Part shown: piece after piece, positions 44,999 through 56,484 of the stretch
Position numbering within the stretch: position 1 is the stretch's first letter
How the letters are laid out: each line of letters begins with the position of its first letter
Source of the DNA: Wurfbainia villosa
Lineage: Eukaryota > Streptophyta > Magnoliopsida > Zingiberales > Zingiberaceae
Direction: 5' to 3'
Assembly (NCBI GenBank): GCA_025175895.1
Contig: CM046005.1
Coordinates: 62,954,325-63,018,324, forward strand
DNA: 64,000 nucleotides
Notes under the pieces: model-generated
The model's database searches: none
What the model was told of the DNA's origin: nothing
Seen by the model: the letters and a program-made list of their open reading frames with translations, nothing else
Program-made: the position numbers and the translations under genes

Positions 44999-47900
44999 GG
45001 CATCCGATGCCCCATTCTCTTCAGGTATCTTCGTTATTGATTGTCATTCTATTTCCTTAGACACTTGGGTATTGGATACTGGGTGTGGCTCACATATATG
45101 TAATGACATACAGGGGCTAAGGAATAGAAGAAGACTCGTCAGAGGGGAGTCAAATTTGCGAGTTGGCAATGGAGCAAAGGTTGCTGCGGTCACCATCGGA
45201 ACTTATTTGCTGAAGCTCCCTAGTGGACTAGTCTTGGAACATGACAATTGCTATTGTGTTCCTTCTCTAATAAAGAACATTGTTTCTATTTCCTGCTTAA
45301 ATAGAAATGGTTTCCATTTGACGTTTAGTAACAATTATTGTTATATAACTTTGAATGGCGTACTTTATGGAACTGGAACTTTGAGCAATGACATTAATAC
45401 ATTGGAGGTATCCAGTGACATTTTCAATATCGAAGCGAGCAACAAGCGTGCTCGAAAGGATAATCAATTAGACTCCTACATGTGGCATTGTCGTCTTAGC
45501 CATGTAAGCAAGAAACGCATGTCCGAATTACACCGATGTGGAATTCTGAAATCGTTTGAATTGGATTCATACGATACATGCGAATCATGCTTAAAAGGCA
45601 AGATGACTAAGTTACCTTTTTCAGGAAAAGGTGAACGAGTGGGAGAGTTACTAGGTCTGATACATACTGATGTATGTGAACCTATGTCAACTCAAGCTTT
45701 AGGAGGCTATAGCTACTTCATTACCTTCACCGATGATCAATCACGGTTTGGGTATGTGTTCTTGATGAAATACAAGTCTGAAGCCTTTGAAAGGTTCGAA
45801 GAATTCAGAAATGAAGTAGAGAATCAACATGACAAGAGTATTAAAATACTTCCATCGGATCGAGGTGGTGAATACTTAAGTCAAGAGTTTCTTGATTATC
45901 TAAGAGACAATGGTATATTGTCTCAATGGACTCCTTATACACCTGACATAATGGGTGTATCGAGGCGTCAGGACCTTGTTGGACATGGTCAGTCAATGAT
46001 GAATCATGAATCTTCCCAAGTCCTTTTATGCACTTGAGACATTTGTTTACTTGTTAAGCGGAATGCCTAGTAGTCTCTCTACTCCATATGAGATATGGAA
46101 TAGTAAGAAACCTCATGTATCTTACTTGAAGATATATGGGGTTTATCTGCTTATGTGAAGCGGTGTATCGGACAAATTGGATGCTAAGTCGATAAATGTC
46201 TATTTATTGGATACCCTAAGGAAACAAGGGGTTACCAATTCTATCATCTGTGGAACAAAGGTGTTTGTTTGAGGCATCTTTGTGTTTCTAGAGAAAGAGT
46301 TTCTCTTGCAAGAAAGCGATTGGGAGTGTCGATCGAGCTTTAGGAGGCTCGAGAAACTCAAATAGACATTGATGAGATACAGGTGAAGCTGACGGTCGAT
46401 AACTCATAGTGATGAGCAATCAATTTGGACCTATTAAACACCACATCTTCGTAGATCTGGTAGAACACGCAACATTCCTGAGAGAGATGGATTTCTCGTA
46501 AGTGAATCGAACGACATGTTACTCATTGATGATGAGGAGCCTACCAGTTATGAAGAAGTGCTGACAAGTTCAGAAAGGGATAAGTGGCTTGATGCCATGA
46601 AGTCAGAAATGGATTCCATGAATGAAAACCAAGTTTGGACTTGGTTGACCCACCTGAAGGCATCAAGCCTATAGGGTGCAAGTGGGTTTTCATCAAGAAA
46701 ACCGACATGGATGGTAATGTGATTACCTATAAGGCTAGATTAGTGGCAAAAGGATATCATCAAAAATAAGGTGTTGATTATGACGAAACCTATTCGCATG
46801 TAGCTATGCTTAAATCCATTCGAATGCTCCTGGACATAGCGGCTCATTATGATTATGAGATATGACAGATGGATGTGAAAACAACTTTCCTTAATTGAAA
46901 CCTGCTCGAGGACGTGTATAAGATACAGCTTGAGGGTTTCACATCGGTTGATAAAACCAAGGTATGCAAGTTGCGATGGTCCATATATGGATTGAAGCAA
47001 GCATCCAGGAGCTGGAATATCCGTTTTGATGAGACAATCAAAAAGTTTGATAGCTCACAAAATTTAGATGAACCTTGTGTGTACAAGAAGGTTAGTGTGA
47101 GTACAGTCGTGTTCCTAATATTGTATGTCGATGATATATTACTTATAGGAGACGATGTTTCAGTCTTACAGTCAGTTAAGATTTGGTTATCCAAGACATT
47201 CTCCATGAAAGACCTGGGAGAAGCAACTTACATCCTCGGGATTAAGATCTTTAGAGATAGATCGAAACAGTTGCTTGGTCTTTCGCAGTCTACATATATA
47301 GACCGAGTGCTAAAGAGGTTTAGCATGTCGGAATCCAAGAAAAGTTTCCAACCCATCAGGCATGGGATACACCTTTCAAAGTCTATGTGTCCGCGCACAG
47401 AAGACGAGAGGATTTGCATGAGTAAGATTCCCTATGCATCCGTAATAGGATCTATCATGTATACTATGTTATGTACGAGGCTCGATGTATCGTATGCTCT
47501 GAGTGTCACGAGCAGATACTAGTCTGATCTAGGAATGGATCATTGGGTGACTGTTAAGTCGATCCTTAAGTACTTAAGAAGAACTAAGGATGCATTCTTA
47601 ATATATGGAGAAGGGTACATGGTGATACGTGGGTATACGGATGCCAGCTCCAAACAGACAAGGATGATTCCATGTCTTAGTCTGGGTATGTATTCACCTG
47701 GAATGGAGGTGCAATAAGTTGGAAAGGTTCCAAGCTTGACACTATAGCGGATTCTGCCACTAAGGCAGAATATATTGCAGCTTTGGAAGCAGCAAGGGAA
47801 GCGGTTTGGATCAAGAAGTTCATCTCTGAACTTGATGTGGTCTCATCAATGATCCAAACATGTGCTTCTCCACTATCATCTTATCTGAGAGATCATCAGT

Positions 47901-48035
47901 AGGAAAGAAATACAAATCGAGAAAATCCCCACTGAAAGGAACTTAGCGGATCCTTTGACTAAGGCATTACCTCAAAGTAAGTTTGAGGGTCATGTTAGAG
48001 CTTATGGTATTGGATACCGTAGCAATTGGCATTTG
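44999..48035 (+). pseudogene. pol: Ang-3 pol, multiply broken
   Basis: Continuous with gag to 46037: protease DTGCGSHICN, integrase finger (CRLSH, CESC) and core, with PSDRGGEY replacing RSDRGGEY. Between about 45930 and 46450 more than ten 1-4 base losses scramble the integrase C-terminal half. The RT start has stops near 46768, 46865 and 46896, after which 46914-47522 is open and includes LYVDDILLIG. The shared amber (47520-47522), the shared one-base loss near 47648 and the shared RNase H deletion near 47850-47875 follow. The tail stop itself has mutated to TTG near 48033. Confidence 0.85.
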
Positions 48036-48049
48036 GCCAAGTGGGAGTT

Positions 48050-50264
48050 TGTTAGTGATTTATGAGAGATGTCCTAAGGCAATCGTCTTATGTTTGAACC
48101 ATTTATATGATAAATGAAGATTCACTTTTTGAGTATACATGCTTTCATGTATTTGATTAGATCTTAAACTCATTTACTGAATGTCCACGATACGATTCAC
48201 AGCATGAGAGAATTTGTGATTGGATCACAACTAGTGAGTATACATGTGTAATTGTGATGTATCGAAATTATCCCTAGTCGATGAATTGATGGATTTAGAC
48301 ACCATTGATTCTGTCGAGACTAGTACGAGGTATACTCCTTGGTGTATCCAAGCAGCTGATTCTCACTGGCTAGAGACATTGTGATGTCCGGAGTTAATCG
48401 TGGATGCTAATTATGGTAACTCGTTCATTGGAGTAACCAACCATAAGACTTCATATGGTTCTCTGCATATATAGATATGTCAATGAAGTTCTTACTGTAG
48501 CTTAAGTGCGATGTTCCTTTGACTTACGATATTCAAGTCGTCTTGATCATGAAGACTTATGCTTTGACATCTTAAGCAAGCATCTCTGAGGAGATGTGGA
48601 CCCGAGATGATTGGGTATAAGTCGAAGTGATCGAAGGTGTTTGAATAGCCTATAAAGGATTCACCACTCCTTGCGAGAAGATGTATACCCATGGCCTCTC
48701 GTCGGATTGTTACTAAAGTCTTTGGCCAATGCATTTCATGTTTAGTGTAAGGTACTCTTCGATACATGTGCAGTAACTAGAATCCGTAGGGCGAGGAAAT
48801 GATACTAGGGCTAGGTGTGACGTAGTCAGCCTAGTGGGGACTGACACTATAGACCATGTCCTCGACCAAGTGGGTATATGATGAGTGAAGGGAATGGGGC
48901 ACGATTCATTCGAGCTGCTGAAGGGTTTCAGAAATAGTTCTAGATCAACCGTTGATCTTTTCGGTTAATTGGGGATCATGATGTACTACTAGGTGCCACT
49001 CATGATCATTCTATAATTAATGGTTAATTATAGATGTCCAACATAAACCGAGAACCTATTTGGTCACACGCACAACCAGCGTAATCCGAAGGATTTAAAA
49101 CGAGCTTGAGAATGAGATTCTCAGACCGAGAGAAACTAGGTTTGGTTGGACCAAACAAGAAGTGAGCATGAAATCGTTTCAGTCGCAATGGAAGCGTGGA
49201 TAGGCCGTGTCTTATGAAGACATGATGGACGAACCAAAATGGTTTGGTTCTAATCCAATGGAGGAGAATAAACCAAAGGGGTTTGGTTTGTTTTAAACGA
49301 ATAAACCAAAGTTGGTTCGGTTCATTTTAACTTAAAATAAACCATCATGGTTTGGTTTATTTTAACTTAAATTAATGGAGCGGGTTAACGGGCCTTTGGT
49401 TATGATCCAATAATCATTAATAGAATTTGTTCTCTATAAAATAAGGCTTAAGGGTGTTTGTTAAACCCTAATTAAGGCAACCCTAGTTTTTGGCCGCCCA
49501 CCATCTCCCTCTTGTCGGCGCCAACCCAATTGCCGCCGCCCACCTCCTCCAACCGGCGACCAGCTGCTGCCGTCTTCTCCACTTGCCGGCGTCGAGCTGC
49601 TTCTGGAGGAGGTCCGGTGATCATCCTTGTCTTCGGCAACAAGGTGAGCACATTGCTTTCCTTATTTGGCCGGCGCAAGGTCTCCACCAAAGCTGTCCAG
49701 TTTTCTGGACAGCTTGTTTCCCTCTTGTCGGAGCATCGTTTGGATGACGTTTGGAGCTCCGACAACGCCTTCCTTACCGGAGATTTGATCTCCGGTAATC
49801 CTCATAGGTGGAGGACGAAGGATTCATCAAACGGTTGACGAATACCTCTCCGGAGAAGCGAGTTTTTGAGGACTCGTTTTGGATCCGAATTTTGATTCGG
49901 ATCGTGATCTTCTCTCGATCACATCATCTTCAACATGAGGCTAGTAACCCGTACGAAGACGAGGCTCGTGACTTTGCGAAGTCATCCCGAAGATACTCGG
50001 TGTGGATACGGATAGAGACGATTCTAGCGAGAATCGTTCCGGTTGATTCCTTTCCCGCTACACATGACACATCAGGTATACGTAGTTTAAATTTCCTTTT
50101 ATTGCAAAATTTGAATTTACGGTTATGTCTACACATGTTGTACTATGCATGCGTGTGATGTGTGTGTTGTAATAAATTAGATTTATTATTTTATTCCTTC
50201 CGTTGTGCACATGTTTACTAAACATGTTTTAATACACACTTGCCGCGGTACCGGAAACTCAACA
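48050..50264 (+). repeat. Ang array LTR c (3')
   Basis: This 2,215-base LTR ends GAAACTCAACA, followed by the ACACT target duplication (50265-50269). Hairpin at 49690-49715; TATA box near 49432-49445. Confidence 0.92.
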
Positions 50265-50372
50265 ACACTAACAAAAATCGTAGACAAGCGACGCACGACG
50301 AATGATCGTATTCCTCCGTACGATGATTGAGGGCTATTCACCCCCCTCTAGCCGACCACCTACGCTCCAACA
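50265..50372 (+). repeat. Fragment of Sire-2 LTR (right piece, 3' end)
   Basis: After the target duplication the Sire-2 LTR resumes with AATCGTAGACAAGCGACG and ends in GGCTATTCACCCCCCTCTAG...CTCCAACA, the same terminal design as the Sire-1 and Sire-3 LTRs. No primer-binding site follows, so this is a solo or 3' LTR whose left end is outside the window. Confidence 0.72.
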
Positions 50373-50789
50373 ATGGGCCTTATGAAGGCACCAGTTTATG
50401 TACCAGTCCTGCATAAGACAACTTCTCGCCGGGTCCAGCTGCTACCATGTTTCGGCGTTACCTCCAGAGAGAGTCATCCCCGAAGCTCCTTAGTTCTTCT
50501 TATACTAGGACATAGTTGCATTATTTTTCCTTAAGAAACTATGCATGTAATTCCTTCTGGCAGTAATAAAAATTCTCGTTCTAGAACTTATACATCTATC
50601 TCTTCTTATTGAACGCTGATTCTCTGAGATGAATGAATTATCCGTCAATCTCACGCCAGATGTCAACACAGGAACTCGTTAATATCACGCCAATGACTTC
50701 TTCAATTTTTAGCAGCAATCCATCATATCAACTCCCCCTTACCTCAGAGGTAACCCCTGTAGGGAGGAAATTTAGCTATAGCAGATAGA
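50373..50789 (+). other. Unassigned sequence between Sire-2 LTR and tandem repeat
   Basis: These 417 bases share no obvious segment with any other part of the window. No long reading frame or splice pattern stands out. The last third may be a very diverged unit of the adjacent 150-bp repeat. It is the only clearly non-LTR, non-repeat DNA in the window. Confidence 0.5.
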
Positions 50790-52944
50790 GACGATCTTAC
50801 CTCTGGCTTCTTCTGGACAAATTAAAATAAGACTTGTTACTTCCATCACCTTTTGGCAATGCTTCTCCCTTACATCCAACTCTTCCAGTTCATCAACACA
50901 CGAAGATACCAGCTTGACTTGGAAGCAAGCTGGGAAAATAATGAAGACTTGATCTGGGACTTTGCAGGGTCAGATCGGAACAATACTTATTATTTCACCC
51001 ATCTTCATCAATGTCTCCACTTTGAACCTGCCTCCTCTGTTCCGCCACCACACGGGAATGATATCTTGACTTGAAGGCAAGCTGAAAGAAGAGTGATGAC
51101 CTGACCTAGGGCTTCGCCTAATCAGATCAGAATAATAATTCTTTACTCCACCGATCTTCATCAGTACATCTACCTTGAACCCAACTCCTTCGTTTCACCA
51201 CTGCACGAGGATAATAGCTTGAATCAGAGACAAGATGAAAGAATAGTGACGATCTGACCTCGGTCTTCGCTTGGTCAGATTGGAATACATTTTTTACTCT
51301 TTTGCTCTTCATCAGTGCATCTACCTTGAACCCAACTCCTCCATTCTACCACCGCACAGGGATAAGAGCTTGACTTTGTGCCAAGCTGAAAGAATAGTGA
51401 CGATTTGACCTAGGTCTTCGCCTGGTCAGCTCGGAATAATTTTTTACTCCATCGATCCTTTTTAGTGCATCGACCTTGAACCCAACTCCTCTGTTCCACC
51501 ACCACATGGGGATAAGAGCTTGACTTTGAGGCAAGCTGAAAGAATAGTGATGACCTGACCTAGGCCTTCGCCTGGTCAGGTCGAAATAATTTTTTACTCT
51601 GCCGAACATCTTTAGTTCATCTACCTTGAACGCAACTCCTCCGTTCCATCACCGCTCGGGGATAATAACTTGACTCGGAGACAAGATGAAAAAATAGAGA
51701 TGACCTGACCGAGGGCTTCACCTGGTCAGGTCGGAATAATTTTTTACTCTGCCGATCTTCTTCAGTGCATCTACCTTGAGCCCAACTCCTCCGTTCCGCC
51801 ACTGCATAGGGATAAGAGCTTAACTTTGAGGCAAACTAAAAGAATAGTGATGATCTGACCTAGGGCTTCGCCTGGTCAGATCAGAATAATTTTTTACTCT
51901 GTTGATCTTCTTCAACGCATCTATCATGAACCCAACTCCTCCATTTCGCCACCGTACGGGGATAATAACTTGACTTGAACACAAGCCAAAAGAATATTGA
52001 TGATCTAACCTAGGGCTTCGCCTGGTCAGGTTAGAATAATTTTTTACTCCGCCGATCTTCTTTAGCGCATCTACCTTGAACCCAACTCCTCCGTTCCACC
52101 ACCACACGGGGATAATGGCTTCGGCTAACACCGAGACGTAAAAAGTGTGACGATATGATATAAGGATTTTCCCTATTAGATCGGAATGAAATCTTTTACT
52201 CTTCCATTCTTCACAGGTGTATTTACCTTAAACCTTATTCCTCCGTTCCGTAACCGTATGGGGATAATGACATTGGCTAACACCGAGCCATAAAAAGTGT
52301 AACGATCTGATATAGGGCTTTGCCCTATTAGATCGGAATGAAATCTTTTACCGTCGTTCTTCATAGGTGTATTTACCTTAAACCCTACTCCTCCATTCCG
52401 CAACCGCATGGGGATAATGTCTTCGGCTAACACCGAGCCGTAAAAAGTGTGACAATATGGTCTAGGGCTTTGCCCTATCAGATCGGAATGAAATCTTTTA
52501 CTCTGTCATTCTTCATAGGTGTATTTACCTTAAACCCTACTCCTCCGTTCCGTAACCGCTTGGGGATAATGGTTTCGGCTAACACCAAGCTATAAAAAGT
52601 GTGACGATCTGATATAGGGATTTGCCCTATCAAATTGGAATGAAATCTTTTACTCCGCCATTCTTCACAGGTGTATTACCTTAAACCCTACTCCTCCATT
52701 TCGCAATTGCACGGGGATAATGCCTTCAGCTAACACTGAGCCGTAAAAAGTGTGACGATATGACCTAGCGCTTTTCTCTATCAGATCGGAATGAAATATT
52801 TTACTCCATCGTTCTTCACAGGTGTATTTATCTTAAACCCTGCTCCTCTATTCCGCAACTCCACGAGGATAATGGCTTCGGCTAACACCGAGCCGTAAAA
52901 AGTGTGACAACTTGATCTAAGACTTTGCCTCATCAGGTCAAAAT
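50790..52944. repeat. Tandem repeat of about 150 bp, roughly 14 units
   Basis: A CTCC[G/A]TTCC-type anchor recurs at 50883, 51034, 51187, 51338, 51488, 51638, 51788, 51938, 52088, 52240, 52390, 52542, 52693 and 52845. The periods are 150-153 bases, and exactly 150 across the middle. Two subtypes are visible. Units to 52088 carry GAACCCAACTCCTCC and GCTTCGCCTGGTCAG; later units carry TTAAACCCTACTCCTCC and GGCTAACACCGAGC. The first units are the most diverged. The array is cut at its right end by the Sire-3 LTR. Repetitive minus-strand reading frames here reflect the period (50 codons). Confidence 0.88.
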
Positions 52945-54174
52945 TGTTGGGGATCGTTTGAAAGCTAGAGGGGGGGTGAATAGCACTTTTCGTTTCTACA
53001 AGAGTAATTAGCGGAAGAAAACACAAATAATATATGTAAAAACAAAAAGACAATGCTAACAAAGCCTTTACGTGGTTCGGAGATAACGCTCCTACTCCAC
53101 GGAGATCCTTAAGGTGGATCAACCCAAGCAATTTCACTAAGAAGCTTTCTCTTTACAAAGACCTCCTCTTCTTTAAAAAGATGACAATTAAGATTTGAGA
53201 GGAGAAAGGAGATTAATACACTTAGAAAGCTTGGAAAACTTGTAGGAGCTTAGAAGAAAGATCAGAATGTAAGCATTAGCCACTTCTTACTCTCCTTGGG
53301 CTCTTTTTATAGGAAAGAGCCTCTTTTTCCCGTTGGAGGTCTATCAGTCGACTGATGACTTTCATCAGTCGACTGCCGCCGATTCTAACGGCTTCTGAAC
53401 AACCGGATTTGCGAGATTTGCCGTCGTCATCGCCAACGGAAAGACTATTAGTCGACTGCCAGCGATGGCGGATCGGTATCTTGCCGTAGCCGACTAGCCG
53501 ATCGGCTACGATATTGTTGTGGCGGCGACAATAATGGCGGATCATTGCCGGCTTGTATCTTGCGAGTCGAGTCGATCACCGGTCAGCCGACCGATAACCC
53601 CGATCGGATAACAGCCTTCCAACCTCTAATGCTGTATTTTAAGGGCCAGTTCGACCGACACCATGTTCCAGTCCACTGGCACACTCCATGTATGACTAAT
53701 TCATACTTGAAAACATAACCTAAGCCTAGACTTAACCTTCTAGCTTCTCCATCAGCCTTGCGCCTCTAGGATTTCTATGAGTCCACGACTCCATCCATGT
53801 GCTTGCCTTCAAAACCTTCCTTCGGTTTCGTCATGCTTTGGGTTTCTTCTTTGCCAAAGTATGCTTGGACTTTACGCCGCCAAGACTACATGCTTGGACT
53901 TATGCCGCCAAGACTTTCCTTTGGTCTTCCTTTTCCAAGGACTGCTTGGACTTTACACCGCCAGGACTACATGCTTGGACTTATGCTGCCAAGATCTTTC
54001 CTTGACTTCTCTTTGCCAAGATCACACTTGGACTTGTCTTTTACCAAGTCTTCATACTTGGATTTTCCTATCACTTAAACATGTATACAATTAGATCACA
54101 AAACATTGCCTAACTTAGATGATTATCCAAACATCAAAATATATATAAATGCTTGGGGCATTGTTGCACCAACA
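52945..54174 (-). repeat. 3' LTR of Sire-3
   Basis: This 1,230-base LTR reads TGTTGGTGCAACAATGCC...GATCCCCAACA on the minus strand. The polypurine tract on its right side identifies it as the 3' LTR. It contains the palindromic CTTGGAC/GCCAAG array at about 53850-54065. Confidence 0.88.
53303..53313 (-). promoter_or_regulatory. TATA box of Sire-3 LTR
   Basis: CCTATAAAAAG on the minus strand, downstream of the palindromic repeat array in element orientation. Confidence 0.6.
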
Positions 54175-54188
54175 ATCTCCTCCTTTTT
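54175..54188 (-). other. Polypurine tract of Sire-3
   Basis: AAAAAGGAGGAGAT on the minus strand directly precedes the LTR. It has the A/G run typical of sirevirus tracts. Confidence 0.85.
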
Positions 54189-55093
54189 GATGTATGGCAA
54201 TCATTTAAGTTAGGTCTTTAACACATAAACATATTTCAATATGAATTCTAACTTAAATATCCCTTCTCCCCCATTGACATACAACAAAAAGAGAAGAGGT
54301 TATCCAATAAGTGCAGGAAAGAATTATAATTGACACATCTTGAACAAAGGTATAAAATTGATATGAAGCTCCCCCTAAATCCAAGACATGTTTCATGATG
54401 TGTAAATAACATGTGAAACAAAACATAAGCAATAGAATAGGCAAATATGTCCTAGCCTTGCACCAACAATTATATAAATAAGGGATGTAGCTCCCCCTAA
54501 ACCAGTGCACCAAGAAAATCCGCCTTTCCATACAAGGTATCATGTATATACTGTGGAAATCGTATAATGTCCAAAATTGAACCTTTTAACCGATGAAAAA
54601 CCGCATTCCATTCCAAAGCAAGGACACCGGTTCGACTAGAATAGGCAAGTGATCAATCGCCGACCATGGCGATCGCAATAACGAATCGATCGATATCGAA
54701 AATCGAATTTCGATTTTTTCAGTCAAGGTTTGAAAATGCGTAGAAAATTATGTGGGTGTCCAAAAATCACGAAACTTGGCATACACATTTTATTCGACTA
54801 ATATAACATATGAAAAATATTAGACGAAAAACAGGTTCATCAGATTAATGGATTGATACGATATTTAAAATAACAAAATTATGACGCAAAAAGTGTAATT
54901 GTATCGTATCAATATTCATAACTTCGTACTATATGCTCAACATCTAAACTTGACAAATAACAAATTGTAGGCACTAATAGAAGTGAATAAAAAAAAACAC
55001 AATTTCATTTCATCAATCAAAAGTCATTACATAAGTAGGAGTTTATGCTATACATACGGCCAAAAAGAAAATAACAAAGAAAAAACAAGCGAG
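54189..55093 (-). other. Sire-3 non-coding region between extra ORF and 3' LTR
   Basis: About 0.9 kb with no convincing gene. Two AGCTCCCCCTAAA segments (54367 and 54490, plus view) and a CGATCGATATCGA-rich patch at about 54655-54715 stand out. The part next to the ORF is T-rich on the minus strand, as in a 3' untranslated region. Confidence 0.6.
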
Positions 55094-56484
55094 CTAACGA
55101 TCGTCATCTTCAGCATCCATCGGTGCAGAGGACGAACCATCGTGAGGTGGGTGTCCAGGTGCAGCAGGGCGGAGAATCGCCAAGATGTCCTGCTGCTGCC
55201 GATGCACCTCTCTCACGAGGGAGAGGAGCTCCTGATGCTCTAGGCGCAGTTCCTCAAAACGTGTGTCCACCCGCTCCGCAAAAGCATCGGCGAGCGAGGA
55301 TGTGTCCGGTAGAACAAGACGCTCGCAGCATTGCCCACATCGCCCTCGAACACTGCGGCACCACCTCAAGAACTCTGCAAAGACCACCTCAGCAACTCCT
55401 TCCGCAGCGACATCCTCTGGTGCCGGAGCGGCACCTGCTACCCACCGTGTTGGGTCCCAGAAGACGGATCCTCTGTCGGCCTTCAGGCCCGCCAATGAGA
55501 AACTCCGTCGAGTCATCTGATCATATTTCCTATTCATGACTTTAATGACTCCTATATTGACATCTATGCCTACAGAGCTGAGCCATTGAGTGAGGACATT
55601 TCCAAATGGTATGTGAATCTTCCCATTATTTGGCCTTATGAAATGAATGATGCATTGGAAGGTATTGAGACCAATGTTAATGTCTAAGTATTGACGAAAG
55701 AAATGCATGAGAAGTAAGTGTGGAGGGCGAACCAAGGCCAAACCACGGGTAACTATGGGGAGAAGACAATGAGCAACGACCTTATAAAGGACATTGTCAG
55801 AGGCAGAAAGTTCTTGTGATTGAAATAAATTGGTGTTCAAAGGTCGAGGATAGTGATAGAAAGTATCATGAAGGGAATCTAAAGAAATCTCCTCAAAGGG
55901 AGATGGAAGAGGTTCACTCCAAGATGGATATAGAGTGAAATCATTCTCGGAAGGAAGACATCCGAGAAAATCGGTCCAGATATGGGGACTGAAATCCAGA
56001 TCGCGCTGAGCAACGCGAGTCCGGTATCTCAGCCCATCTCCAACCGGTCGTAGGTTGTTGAAAAATTCAGAGAGAAGGGTGATATTTACGTGATGTTCAC
56101 AGAAAACTAAAGACTCAAGGTTGTAATGTTGGATGATTTGAACAATGTCGAAACAGTAGTCTTTAAGAAACTTGGAATCCATTGATCTAGGTGGAATAAG
56201 TTGGAATTTGTTTTTATGGAAAGCACTTTCAAGGGTGGAATTTGGAAATCGAGGATCAACAGAGGGTTGAGGGTTTGACGGGCCCTCATTGGTCGGAGGT
56301 ACCCAGGTGCGCTTAGTAGCAACGTGCTTAATTCTAAATGGGTGAAAAGACAACACAAAAAAAAAGCACAATGTAGGTTGATGATGCATGGACAGAGACA
56401 ACAAGACAAGCATGGGTTAGTGAAATACAATCATAGGAACAAAACAAAACATTGATCATGAAGGAAAATATACCTAGGCGGCAT
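55094..56484 (-). CDS. Sire-3 extra ORF, Transposase_32-like, predicted two exons
   Basis: Predicted as exon 1 at 56474-56484 (ATG plus 8 bases), an intron at 56334-56473 and exon 2 at 55094-56333, giving 416 residues with no stop. Unspliced, the longest frame starts instead at 56413 with a hydrophobic leader that looks like translated intron. The middle of the protein (roughly residues 50-270) has the layout of the plant 'putative plant transposon protein' (Transposase_32-like) domain: SPHIWTDFLG, ENDFTLYPSW, then a helical block around NIGLNTFQCIIHFIR and IPFGNVLTQWLSSVGID. The C-terminus has a Leu/Glu-rich coiled-coil (EELRLEHQELLSLVREVH) and an acidic tail. It sits where sireviruses carry env-like ORFs. 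I see no transmembrane segment in the spliced form. Function unknown. Confidence 0.65.
56334..56473 (-). other. Predicted intron in the Sire-3 extra ORF
   Basis: Donor CCTAG|GTATAT at 56473 and acceptor CACCCATTTAG at 56334, preceded by a T-rich tract with a run of nine Ts. Removal keeps the frame from an upstream ATG (56482-56484) into the long exon, and removes the atypical hydrophobic N-terminus. Confidence 0.5.

Larger units (their letters stand above)
33396..50264 (+). mobile_element. Ang tandem array: three LTRs and two bodies (Ang-2, Ang-3)
   Basis: LTRs at 33396-35614, 40703-42921 and 48050-50264 separate two bodies of 5.09 and 5.13 kb in the same orientation. A perfect 5-bp target duplication, ACACT, flanks the whole array (33391-33395 and 50265-50269), and the Sire-2 LTR resumes at the right edge. 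The middle LTR has no duplication of its own. This identifies one insertion event later converted to LTR-body-LTR-body-LTR, most simply by unequal recombination between LTRs. Confidence 0.93.

Noticed and set aside
50790..52944. CRISPR-like array
   Set aside because: The units are ~150 bp, diverged and contiguous, with no short identical repeat plus unique spacers, and the context is a plant genome.
55123..55539. Plus-strand frames opposite the Sire-3 extra ORF
   Set aside because: Shadows of the GC-rich 3' end of the minus-strand gene.
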